Made by a program: the position numbers and the translations under genes | DNA from: Flavobacteriaceae bacterium CP2B | GTDB taxonomy: Bacteria > Bacteroidota > Bacteroidia > Flavobacteriales > Flavobacteriaceae | DNA: 64,000 nt | Direction of reading: 5' to 3' | NCBI GenBank assembly: GCA_001683825.1 | Contig: LXTR01000008.1 | Span: 62,001-126,000 of the forward strand | Shown here: in pieces, positions 56,987 to 64,000 of the stretch | Layout: every line of letters begins with the position of its first letter | Position numbering within the stretch: position 1 is the stretch's first letter | Notes under the pieces: generated by a model | Told to the model about the DNA's origin: nothing | Databases searched by the model: none | Seen by the model: only the letters and a program-made list of their open reading frames with translations

Positions 56987-57049
56987 TCTGCCTGGCCGTA
57001 CCCAGAAATACCTGCTCATTTTACCGGGGATGGGCCAGGCAGATTTTTT
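56987..57049 (+). terminator. terminator-like inverted repeat with a 35-base loop
   Basis: TCTGCCTGGCC (56987-56997) and GGCCAGGCAGA (57033-57043) are perfectly complementary and are followed by six T. The loop of 35 bases is larger than usual, so it may be a structured terminator or a regulatory fold. Confidence 0.65.
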
Positions 57050-57079
57050 AGCAGGCCACTTTATTTCCGATTAGATTCT

Positions 57080-57265
57080 ATGGACATGACAAAATATAGC
57101 AGGAGCATTTGTATCACCTGTCGGAACCTGGCCGATTGTGCCCTTTCCACAGATATGCGGTTCATAACCTACTGTTGTGATTATGAACACCAAAAAGAAA
57201 CCTTCACGAAACCGGTAAAGGAATCCGGGGAAGAAGATAATTACGAAGAACTCATATTCATCTGA
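57080..57265 (+). CDS. small Cys-rich protein
   Basis: A protein of 61 residues starting MDMTKYSRSICITCRNLADC. It contains five cysteines in two groups: C-x2-C-x5-C (CITCRNLADC) and CC in YCCDYEHQ, a pattern that could bind a metal ion. The acidic tail ends EEDNYEELIFI. It has no signal peptide. It precedes the glutamate dehydrogenase gene by four bases and is likely co-transcribed with it. I know no function for it. Confidence 0.6.
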   Translation: MDMTKYSRSICITCRNLADCALSTDMRFITYCCDYEHQKETFTKPVKESGEEDNYEELIFI

Positions 57266-57269
57266 AATA

Positions 57270-58559
57270 ATGATTACCAAAGAAAAGAAACCGTATGCCC
57301 TGAAGCAGGGAATGCTGGAGAATGTCATGCGGCAATTTGACCACGCCGCGGACCACATCGGGCTGAACCCCAATATCCGCAAAATCCTGGAAATCACGAA
57401 CAACGAGCTGGTGGTCCATTTCCCCGTTAAGATGGATAGCGGGCAGGTAGAAGTTTTTACGGGATACCGCGTACAGCACAACAATGCCCTGGGGCCGTAC
57501 AAAGGCGGCCTGAGGTACCACCCGACGGTTGATATAGATGCCGCCAGGGCACTGGCCATGTGGATGACCTGGAAAACATCTTTGGCCGGCCTGCCCTACG
57601 GGGGCGCCAAAGGCGGTATACAGCTAGACCCTACGAAGTACTCCGATGCAGAATTGGAGCGGATTACCAGAAGGTTCACCTATGCCCTGGGGGACAATAT
57701 TGGCCCGGAATTGGATATCCCGGCCCCCGATGTAAATACCAATCCCCAAACCATGGCCTGGATCCTGGACACCTATATGTCTACCAAGGCACCGGCAGAA
57801 CGCTCCACCAATCTGCATGTGGTTACCGGAAAACCCATCGGGGCCGGCGGTTCGCAGGGGAGGGACCGGGCTACCGGTTACGGGGTGTTTTTAAACATCA
57901 AATTTTGGGCGGAACAAAAAAAGTACCCGCTGCGGGGGAAGTCATTTATCCTGCAGGGTTTTGGGAATGTAGGGTACTGGGCCGCGCGTTTCCTGGAAGC
58001 GGAAGGCGCCCGTATGGTAGGCGTACAGGATGCCTATGGGAGTTTGTATAACCCGCTGGGGATTCCGGTAGAGCCCCTTTTTGAATATGCAAAAGCGAAC
58101 AGGAATAGCATCCTGGGGTACCAGGAAGCACAACCGGTGGATAGCGGGGCGTTTTTTGCCCTGGATTGCGACCTCTGCATTCCCGCCGCCCTGGGCAACC
58201 AAATCACCGCCCGGAATGCCGCGGATATCAAAGCAGCACTGATCGCTGAAGGCGCCAACGGGCCTACCGACGTGGAAGCTGAAAAAATCCTCCTGCACCG
58301 GGGGATTGATATTATCCCGGACATCCTCTGTAATTCGGGCGGGGTGATCGGCAGCTACTTTGAATGGCTGCAGAACCGGAATGGGGAAATTTGGACCCTG
58401 GATGAAGTAATGGAGAAACTGGAAAAGAAAATGAAGGAATCCTTCCACAGGGTGGTGGCGTTCGCCACGGAGAAACAGGTAGACCTGCGGACCGCGGCGT
58501 TTATGATCGCGATACAGCGGCTGGAACAAACCTACCTGCAACGGGGGATATTTCCATAA
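57270..58559 (+). CDS. gdhA: glutamate dehydrogenase
   Basis: The 429-residue enzyme converts 2-oxoglutarate and ammonia to glutamate and back. It shows the Glu/Leu/Phe/Val dehydrogenase motifs: RVQHNNALGPYKGGLRYHPT, the catalytic Lys region LAGLPYGGAKGGIQLDP, and the Rossmann fold LQGFGNVGYWAARF. The length and motifs suit the hexameric type (about 410-430 residues). The coenzyme is not certain. It sits between the small Cys-rich gene and the second Gre/Rnk-like gene, in the sigma-54-linked cluster, which links nitrogen metabolism to this regulon. Confidence 0.94.
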   Translation: MITKEKKPYALKQGMLENVMRQFDHAADHIGLNPNIRKILEITNNELVVHFPVKMDSGQVEVFTGYRVQHNNALGPYKGGLRYHPTVDIDAARALAMWMTWKTSLAGLPYGGAKGGIQLDPTKYSDAELERITRRFTYALGDNIGPELDIPAPDVNTNPQTMAWILDTYMSTKAPAERSTNLHVVTGKPIGAGGSQGRDRATGYGVFLNIKFWAEQKKYPLRGKSFILQGFGNVGYWAARFLEAEGARMVGVQDAYGSLYNPLGIPVEPLFEYAKANRNSILGYQEAQPVDSGAFFALDCDLCIPAALGNQITARNAADIKAALIAEGANGPTDVEAEKILLHRGIDIIPDILCNSGGVIGSYFEWLQNRNGEIWTLDEVMEKLEKKMKESFHRVVAFATEKQVDLRTAAFMIAIQRLEQTYLQRGIFP

Positions 58560-58575
58560 CAAACTCTTTAAAAGA

Positions 58576-58995
58576 ATGAAATACAAGCGGTTACTGATAG
58601 AGAAAAAGGAATATGTTTTATTGAAACGCCTGCTTAATTTGTCTGGCTACCACAGCGACATGTCCCTTAAGTATTCCCTCAAAAAACTCTCCGAAGAATT
58701 GCAGGTGGCGAAGATCCTGGATGAAGAAACCATGCCGGGGGATGTAGTCCGGTTAAATTCGGAAATAGACATTTGTGCTGACAATGGATGGAAAAAACAA
58801 TTCCAGTTGGTGTCACCCGCAAACAGTGATATCCGGGCAAACAAGATATCCGTCCTGACCCCCATGGGCGCGGCGGTCATGGGTTATGCCCGTGGAGATA
58901 GCATTTCCTGGGTGTTTCCCGGGGGGCATATATCGGTTAAAATCGAAGGGGTGAAGCAAAGGAAGCACCCCCTGAACCTATCGGTAGACCTATGA
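58576..58995 (+). CDS. GreA/GreB-C/Rnk-like protein (second copy)
   Basis: The 139-residue protein resembles that at 56028: GDVVRLNSEIDICADNGWKK, then FQLVSPANSDIRANKISVLT, then PMGAAVMGYARGDSISWVFP and GHISVKIEGV. Both have the FKBP-like C-terminal domain of GreA and a short helical N-terminus (LKRLLNLSGYHSDMSLKYSL). Its stop overlaps the start of the next gene by four bases (ATGA), and it starts 17 bases after gdhA, so they share an operon. A role as an RNA polymerase-binding stress factor is inferred from the family only. Confidence 0.83.
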   Translation: MKYKRLLIEKKEYVLLKRLLNLSGYHSDMSLKYSLKKLSEELQVAKILDEETMPGDVVRLNSEIDICADNGWKKQFQLVSPANSDIRANKISVLTPMGAAVMGYARGDSISWVFPGGHISVKIEGVKQRKHPLNLSVDL

Positions 58996-59381
58996 GTGCG
59001 AACCCATTTTACCATCACGAGCCCGATGGGCGGATCATGTTATTAAAAGACAAGACCGAACTATCCCTATGGATAGAACACCTGGATGCCATCAGCAAGG
59101 AACTGGCGTATCTATTTGAGTTGGAAGACCGTATGCTGCAGGACCCGGGGCTCTTTATGCAATTACAACACATACGCCGCGAGAACGATCTTATGGCGGC
59201 TGAACTGTACCGGTACGAGTTGAGCCTGAAGAACGTCCTGGAATGTGATGAGCTGCAATGCGATGCCTATTACCTGGACCACCATGAAGAGCAAAGGCGG
59301 GCCTACATGGAAATAGTTCGGGCCTACAGGCCCCTGAAAAACAAGCTGCTGACCGGGGTGGTGCTCAAGGCAAGAATTTAA
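58992..59381 (+). CDS. helical protein of unknown function
   Basis: The 129-residue soluble protein is rich in Leu, Glu, Arg and His and appears all-helical (KTELSLWIEHLDAISKELAY, EDRMLQDPGLFMQLQHIRRE). No signal peptide, membrane helix or known motif is seen. It overlaps the Gre/Rnk-like gene by four bases and is followed ten bases later by the universal stress protein gene, so it is translationally linked to a stress operon. Confidence 0.75.
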   Translation: MSANPFYHHEPDGRIMLLKDKTELSLWIEHLDAISKELAYLFELEDRMLQDPGLFMQLQHIRRENDLMAAELYRYELSLKNVLECDELQCDAYYLDHHEEQRRAYMEIVRAYRPLKNKLLTGVVLKARI

Positions 59382-59390
59382 CAATATCGG

Positions 59391-60239
59391 GTGATGAGAA
59401 AAAAGGTACTGTTATTAAGCGATTTTTCAAAGGACTCATGGCAGGCCATTACGTATGCCGCTTCCCTGCTGGAGAAAGTCCCCTGTGATTTTTTTGTATT
59501 GAATGCCTACCGTACGGAGCATTTCGGAACAAGGGGAGCATATGTCCTGGATCCGGAAGGGGCCTTCAATGAGCTGGCCAAAAGGAATTCCCTCAAAGGC
59601 CTGGGGCACATCCTGACCAAAGCGACCTTTGAATTGGATAATCCGCTGCATCAATTCCGCACCCTGGCACGGCCGGGCCCCTTGCTCGAAGCCTTACAGG
59701 GCCTGGTGGGGGAATTGGGAATAGAAATGATCGTATTGGGGGCCAGGGGGATCCACTCCTGCCGGGGAAGCCGGTTTGGGAGCAAGGTCCACAAAGTATT
59801 GGGAAGTAGCCTGAATTGCCCGGTCCTGGTAGTTCCGTTGGATGCCCGGCCCATAACCAGGCGGGACATATTGATGGTGTTGCGCCATAAAACCAGGGAC
59901 GATGCCAGCCAACTGGGATTGCTTGCCGAAATTGCGGCGGCCCATGATGCCCACCTGCATATTTATAAGCCTGAGGCGAAAGGATTTTTCAAAGCCGCTG
60001 TCAAGCGTCGCCAGGTAATCCTCCGCCGCAGGCTGTCGGGGGTTAAGCACTGTTTCCTGTCCCATAAGGATCGCCCGCTGGTGTGCGGTACCTCAGAAAA
60101 AGAACCACAGAACAGGTGGGCCTTGGTCAGCTACCTGGTTCGCCTGCCCGGCTTCCTGTCTTATTTTGGTTGGGGCCCTTCCCTGCGGAAACAAATCGTG
60201 AATTTTGCCCCATGCCCTTTGTTGGTCCTTTATGAATAG
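59391..60239 (+). CDS. universal stress protein (UspA family)
   Basis: The 282-residue protein has one clear Usp domain in its first 150 residues (KKVLLLSDFSKDSWQAITYA, then the nucleotide motif GARGIHSCRGSRFGSKVHKV, then LNCPVLVVPLD) and a weaker second Usp-like half ending FAPCPLLVLYE. Two-domain Usp proteins are common in Bacteroidota. It probably binds ATP and serves in stress survival. It is the last gene of the operon with the Gre/Rnk-like and helical genes. Confidence 0.87.
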   Translation: MMRKKVLLLSDFSKDSWQAITYAASLLEKVPCDFFVLNAYRTEHFGTRGAYVLDPEGAFNELAKRNSLKGLGHILTKATFELDNPLHQFRTLARPGPLLEALQGLVGELGIEMIVLGARGIHSCRGSRFGSKVHKVLGSSLNCPVLVVPLDARPITRRDILMVLRHKTRDDASQLGLLAEIAAAHDAHLHIYKPEAKGFFKAAVKRRQVILRRRLSGVKHCFLSHKDRPLVCGTSEKEPQNRWALVSYLVRLPGFLSYFGWGPSLRKQIVNFAPCPLLVLYE

Positions 60240-60248
60240 GGTACGGCA

Positions 60249-60641
60249 TCATTTGTCCAGGATTACGCTCAATCGGGCAAGCGTATAGGCTCCAATAGCC
60301 ATGACAAGGTCGCGTACCGCCACATCCAGGTGCTGCCCGCTTAGGACCAGCGACAAGGCAATCAATACCAGCCAGCCGGCAACCAGGTAGGCCCCAAATC
60401 GTGTTTTGATAATTACCAGGGCCCCTGCAGCTACTTCTATTACCCCTGCCACCTTTAGGAATGCACCCGCCTCTATGGGGAGCAGGCCTGTAAGAGTGGG
60501 AGACAGGTACAGTTCCCAGGAAGTTAGCAGGTTCAGGAATTTATCCAATCCTGCAACAATGGGTACTACCCCAAATGTGTATTTAAGGATGGAATAAAGG
60601 GTTGCGATTTCAAAATCGGGTTTGGAATTTGTTACCATCAT
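60249..60641 (-). CDS. DoxX-family membrane protein
   Basis: A protein of 130 residues with four membrane helices (GVVPIVAGLDKFLNLL, AGAFLKVAGVIEVAAGALVI, RFGAYLVAGWLVLIALSLVL, LVMAIGAYTLARLSVIL), matching DoxX/DUF4267-like membrane proteins. The upstream in-frame extension in the open frame has no signal and lies in an intergenic zone, so the start is set at the tandem ATGs near 60641. The function is unknown. It is divergent from the flavin reductase-like gene. Confidence 0.75.
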   Translation of the reverse strand: MMVTNSKPDFEIATLYSILKYTFGVVPIVAGLDKFLNLLTSWELYLSPTLTGLLPIEAGAFLKVAGVIEVAAGALVIIKTRFGAYLVAGWLVLIALSLVLSGQHLDVAVRDLVMAIGAYTLARLSVILDK

Positions 60642-60833
60642 GTTCTTTGTTTTCTTTTTTAGATGCCAGGCGGTGATGATGGTTACAAAGTCCGTACAAT
60701 TGGTGGCAAACCTGGTTGGATAGCGCTGAAGTCGGGAAGAGGTCCTTCCTTCGCGGGGGTATTGATTGTTTTGTAACCTCAGGGGGTGCCATCCATCTAA
60801 TAGGTAAGTAAGCGTAGTATTTAAAAGAACATC

Positions 60834-61544
60834 ATGAACGCGGATGCCACGACCGGGTTTATCTTTCCCTATAAGGCAAAATTGCTGGATATAGCCCGGA
60901 TAAAAAAGGATGTAATACGGCTTCGGATTCAGAAACCATGGGGTTTTGACCATGCCATCGGTCAGGCCATTGCCCTGAGTATTGATAAGCCCGGTTACGA
61001 ACTTGAGGTCGCACCCTTTACATTGATCAATTTTAGTGAATATGATTTCTTGGAAGTCATCGTTAAGGTCCGCCAGAACAGGGAAGGACTTACCTATGGC
61101 CTTTCAAAACTGGATCCGGGAGATTGCTTACAGGTATCCGAACCCTGGGATGCCTTTACCTACAAGGGGGCAGGCACATTTATCGCGGCCGGGACCGGGA
61201 TCATTCCGTTTATGGCCATCTTCAGGAAGATTGCAAAGTGTGCTGACGACTTGATACCAGTCAGGCACAACAGGTTATTTTATGCGATCAGGAACCCGGA
61301 GGATATCTTGTTTGAAAATGAACTGGAGGGCCTCCTGGGGGATCATGCCATTCATGTGCTGAGCGGCCAGGACAACCCAACCCTCCCCGGGCATATTGAT
61401 TCGTGTTTTTTAAAGCAGCGTCTCCATACCCTGGAGCAATGGTTTTATGTATGCGGGCCCAGGGATTTTGAGAGCGATGTCAAGCGGACTTTATTGCAAC
61501 TGGGTGCCGATGCCACCCGGGTTCAAACGGGATACAATGTCTGA
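60834..61544 (+). CDS. FAD/NAD(P)-binding reductase (ferredoxin-NADP reductase type)
   Basis: The 236-residue protein has the FAD-binding barrel (VIRLRIQKPWGFDHAIGQAI, then VAPFTLINF, a variant of the RxYS motif) and the NAD(P)-binding half (GTFIAAGTGIIPFMAIFRKI and the C-terminal FYVCGPRDFESDV). It should pass electrons between NAD(P)H and a flavin or iron-sulfur partner. The substrate partner is not present in the window. It is 193 bases from the divergent DoxX gene, and DoxX proteins in other bacteria are redox-related. Confidence 0.86.
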   Translation: MNADATTGFIFPYKAKLLDIARIKKDVIRLRIQKPWGFDHAIGQAIALSIDKPGYELEVAPFTLINFSEYDFLEVIVKVRQNREGLTYGLSKLDPGDCLQVSEPWDAFTYKGAGTFIAAGTGIIPFMAIFRKIAKCADDLIPVRHNRLFYAIRNPEDILFENELEGLLGDHAIHVLSGQDNPTLPGHIDSCFLKQRLHTLEQWFYVCGPRDFESDVKRTLLQLGADATRVQTGYNV

Positions 61545-61586
61545 TGATGTACTTTTTGAAGTTAAAACTAATTTTGTAATCCATTG

Positions 61587-62378
61587 ATGCGTACTACAAT
61601 GAAACAAAAGCATATCAGGATCCTATTGATTACGGTGCTCTCGTTTGCCCTGTATTTCTTTCTGGATGATTTATATTTTAACGAACTCCGGGCCTGGCTG
61701 GATACCCACATCAACTACAAGGGGATAAGCCATATCCTTAGTTATGCCATTCACGGGATCCCCCTCCTGATCGGGGCCGGCCTCATGCATGGAACAAAGG
61801 GGGTGCCAGGCAGCCTGGGCCTTGACAGGTCGGTGATCAGGGCTCTGGCGTTCGCTCTGGTATGCACCTTGCCCATGCTACTCGGTTTTGCCTGGAAATT
61901 TGATTTTAATAGCGAAATCAGTTGGAACCATATACTGATATCGGTGGTGGCGGCCGCTTTTTTTGAGGAAGTGTATTTCCGGGGATTTCTTTTTGGCCAG
62001 CTATACCGGTTTACCAAATTGGGCTTTGTCCCATCGGTGCTATTGGGCTCATTTCTATTCGCGTTCATGCATTTGTACCAGAGTGATGAATTGGGGACCC
62101 TTATAGGTATTTTCAGTACTACCTTTATAGGGGCCGTCTTATTTGCCTGGGCCTATGTTGAATGGGAAAATAATATCTGGGTACCTGTTTTTCTACACTT
62201 TTTTATGAACTTGTACTGGGCGTTGTTCTCGGTAAGCGACAATGCCTTCGGGGGGGCATTATCCAACACCCTTAGGATGCTCACCATAATCCTTATTGTT
62301 GGGCTTACCTGGTCGTACAAGCGAAAAAGGGCCAGGCGGATGGAAGTCAATAAAAACACCTGGTGGATGAAGCGATAG
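61587..62378 (+). CDS. CPBP-family intramembrane metalloprotease (second copy)
   Basis: The 263-residue membrane protein has about seven helices and CPBP motifs: E127-E128 and R132 (FFEEVYFRGFLFG), H162 (FAFMHLYQSDE) and a late H-F-x-x-N (FLHFFMNLYWALF). The residues needed for activity are present. It is different in sequence from the protease encoded at 9088. Start ATG 61587 is chosen; a later ATG at 61599 is possible. The function is unknown. Confidence 0.86.
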   Translation: MRTTMKQKHIRILLITVLSFALYFFLDDLYFNELRAWLDTHINYKGISHILSYAIHGIPLLIGAGLMHGTKGVPGSLGLDRSVIRALAFALVCTLPMLLGFAWKFDFNSEISWNHILISVVAAAFFEEVYFRGFLFGQLYRFTKLGFVPSVLLGSFLFAFMHLYQSDELGTLIGIFSTTFIGAVLFAWAYVEWENNIWVPVFLHFFMNLYWALFSVSDNAFGGALSNTLRMLTIILIVGLTWSYKRKRARRMEVNKNTWWMKR

Positions 62379-62502
62379 CCGGCCCCGGACGGTGCCATTG
62401 CCCTTCCCTCGCACGGCCCCCGGGTTTTACAGCCAGGGATGGATAGTTGCGTGTATCCCCTTACCCACGGTGTTGAAGACCGTGCCATAGATCATAAATA
62501 CG

Positions 62503-63933
62503 ATGCTTATGACAGATGAATTTTCCCTGGAGGAATCGGCAGGAACGCGTAGCGCCTTTAACCGGGTGGTACTGGATTTCGCCAATGGATTCCTGGAGAG
62601 CCTGGAGGACCAAAAGGCGTACAGCAACCGGAAATCGTCCCTGGCGGAAGCTGATGATTGGTTGGGGATCGACGATTCGCCCACTTCGCTGGAACAAATT
62701 CTCGACGACTTTCGGGAGCATGTGGTTGACAGGGGGCTTAACCCTGCTTCCGGGGGGCATATGGGGTATATCCCGGGCGGTGGTATTTACAGTGCTGCCC
62801 TGGGCGATTACCTGGCTGCCGTAACCAACCGCTACGCGGGGGTATTCTATGCCTCCCCCGGGGCGGTAGCGATGGAAGAAGCCCTGATCCGCTGGGCAGG
62901 AAACCTGGTTGGATATGATGGGGGATTTGGAGGGAACCTGACTTCCGGCGGGAGTATGGCCAACCTGATTGCCCTGGCCACCGCCAGAACGCAAAAGGGG
63001 ATCCATGCGGGGAATGTCCGCCAGAGTGTTATCTACTGTACCCCTCAAACGCATCATAGTATCCACAAGGCCATCGCGTTCCTGGGTCTGCAGGAATGCC
63101 TGCTGCGGGAGATTGGCGTGGACGAAAAATTCAGGCTTTCTGTTCCTGCCCTCCGTGCACGGATGGCCGGGGATGTCCAAAAAGGCCTGTCTCCCTTTAT
63201 GGTGGTGGCCAATGCGGGATCTACAGACACCGGGGCCATAGATCCCTTGCACCAAATCCATGAACTTTGTGAAGCGTACAGCGCATGGTTCCATATAGAT
63301 GCAGCCTATGGCGGGTTTTTTATGCTTACCAAATTGGGAAAGGACAGGCTCTCGGGTCTGGGATATGCTGATTCTGTGATTCTGGACCCACACAAAGGCC
63401 TTTTCCTGCCGTACGGTTCAGGGATCGTCCTTGTGAAAAAGTTGAAGCATTTGCTCGATGCCAACCGATACAATGCGAATTACATGCAAGACGCCTTGAA
63501 CGCGGACAGGCATTCTCCAGCCGACCTCTCACCGGAGCTGAGCAAGCATTTCAGGGGGATGCGAATGTGGTTACCGTTAAAACTATATGGCGTAGGGGTC
63601 TTTTCAGAATACCTGAACGAAAAGTTGCAACTTGCCCGGTACCTTTACGGGCAATTGCAAAAGCTGGGGTTTAACGTGTTGTGTGAACCTGAACTTAGTG
63701 TCGTGGTGTTTCGGTACGAGGTGGGCCCAGGTGGTCATGACACCCTGAATAAGGCTATTCTGGAGGCGCTACTCAAGGATGGGCGTGTTTTTATTTCATC
63801 GACCATCCTGCAAGGCAGGTATACGTTGCGCGCCGCCATACTATCCTTCAGGACACACAAAAAGGAAGTGGATGTATTGCTGGAACTGCTGCAACAGATA
63901 ACAAGCGAACTAACAGGCGATGGTCACAGGTAA
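62503..63933 (+). CDS. PLP-dependent group II amino acid decarboxylase
   Basis: The 476-residue enzyme belongs to the aromatic-L-amino-acid/glutamate/tyrosine decarboxylase family: SGGHMGYIPGGGIYSAALGD, NLTSGGSMANLIALATARTQ, HIDAAYGG, and the PLP lysine K298 in LDPHKGLFLPYGSG. The amino acid substrate cannot be fixed, but tyrosine, tryptophan, glutamate or diaminobutyrate are all possible. It faces a membrane-protein gene whose 3' end overlaps it by ten bases. Confidence 0.9.
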   Translation: MLMTDEFSLEESAGTRSAFNRVVLDFANGFLESLEDQKAYSNRKSSLAEADDWLGIDDSPTSLEQILDDFREHVVDRGLNPASGGHMGYIPGGGIYSAALGDYLAAVTNRYAGVFYASPGAVAMEEALIRWAGNLVGYDGGFGGNLTSGGSMANLIALATARTQKGIHAGNVRQSVIYCTPQTHHSIHKAIAFLGLQECLLREIGVDEKFRLSVPALRARMAGDVQKGLSPFMVVANAGSTDTGAIDPLHQIHELCEAYSAWFHIDAAYGGFFMLTKLGKDRLSGLGYADSVILDPHKGLFLPYGSGIVLVKKLKHLLDANRYNANYMQDALNADRHSPADLSPELSKHFRGMRMWLPLKLYGVGVFSEYLNEKLQLARYLYGQLQKLGFNVLCEPELSVVVFRYEVGPGGHDTLNKAILEALLKDGRVFISSTILQGRYTLRAAILSFRTHKKEVDVLLELLQQITSELTGDGHR

Positions 63934-64000
63934 GGACGCTGCCTGACATAGGAGACCGTGCCAAGGAGCAGGAACCCTAAAAGTGAGTAGGTGACAATGC
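63924..64000 (-). CDS. 3' end of a membrane-protein gene (cut by window edge)
   Basis: On the minus strand the frame reads IVTYSLLGFLLLGTVSYVRQ, then RPYL and a stop (TGA, 63924-63926). This is a hydrophobic helix followed by a basic tail, typical of the C-terminus of a transporter. The family cannot be judged from 25 codons. It converges with the decarboxylase gene. Confidence 0.4.
   Translation of the reverse strand, partial: IVTYSLLGFLLLGTVSYVRQRPYL

Overview
The window looks like a chromosomal segment of a member of the Bacteroidota, most probably the family Flavobacteriaceae. The reasons are the promoters (TTG-N19-TAnnTTTG in front of the Asp tRNA), the scarcity of Shine-Dalgarno sites, a DnaE with a fused proofreading domain, a ribosomal protein S16 with a long Ala/Glu tail, a long-repeat type II-C CRISPR system of the kind found in flavobacteria, and many lipoproteins. 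Core genes are fairly G+C-rich. The genus cannot be fixed from the window.

Region 1 (1-5.6 kb): a TolC-HlyD export pair faces away from an NtrC-type response regulator and its histidine kinase. A tRNA-Asp gene with a consensus promoter and a terminator follows.

Region 2 (5.6-30.6 kb) is accessory. It starts directly at the tRNA with palindromic mosaic repeats. It holds a solitary restriction-type nuclease, a RelB/YafQ-like toxin-antitoxin pair with its own operator, a CAAX-type protease, lipoproteins, a GNAT acetyltransferase, and a complete type II-C CRISPR-Cas module. The module consists of tracrRNA on the minus strand, cas9-cas1-cas2 on the plus strand, and a 48-repeat/47-spacer array whose crRNA strand is the minus strand. 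It is A+T-rich and is bracketed by two copies of a ~55-bp direct repeat at 13298 and 22702. A nine-copy dispersed stem-loop repeat is confined, as far as I can see, to this half of the window. An AraC/TPR membrane regulator, a lipoprotein, a 2H phosphoesterase and polyphosphate kinase complete the region.

Region 3 (30.6-53.3 kb) is mostly housekeeping and catabolism: DUF58 protein, thioredoxin, dnaE, rpsP-rimM, then a cluster for periplasmic catabolism (Tat-exported sugar isomerase-like protein, lipoprotein dehydrogenase with a cytochrome c domain, sulfatase). It continues with tRNA methyltransferase TrmN6, an arginine-modifying hydrolase with an AdiC-like permease, a Rieske oxygenase, glutaryl-CoA dehydrogenase-like protein, trehalase, and a sugar kinase/nucleotidyltransferase pair.

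Region 4 (53.4-64 kb) appears to be a stress and nitrogen/redox cluster. A second two-component pair (soluble kinase plus sigma-54 activator with an intact GAFTGA loop) is followed by a near-perfect sigma-54 promoter and a candidate upstream activator palindrome. Two Rnk/GreA-like proteins, a small Cys-rich protein, glutamate dehydrogenase, a universal stress protein, DoxX, a flavin reductase-like enzyme, a second CAAX protease and a PLP decarboxylase follow.

The most interesting signals are in the CRISPR locus. Every repeat carries a flavobacterial-type promoter (TTG-N19-TAATTTTA) reading into the next spacer. The tracrRNA has the same promoter geometry, with a possible opposing cas9 promoter inside the anti-repeat. 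The module is flanked by direct repeats, and one spacer is present twice with a single change at a seed position.
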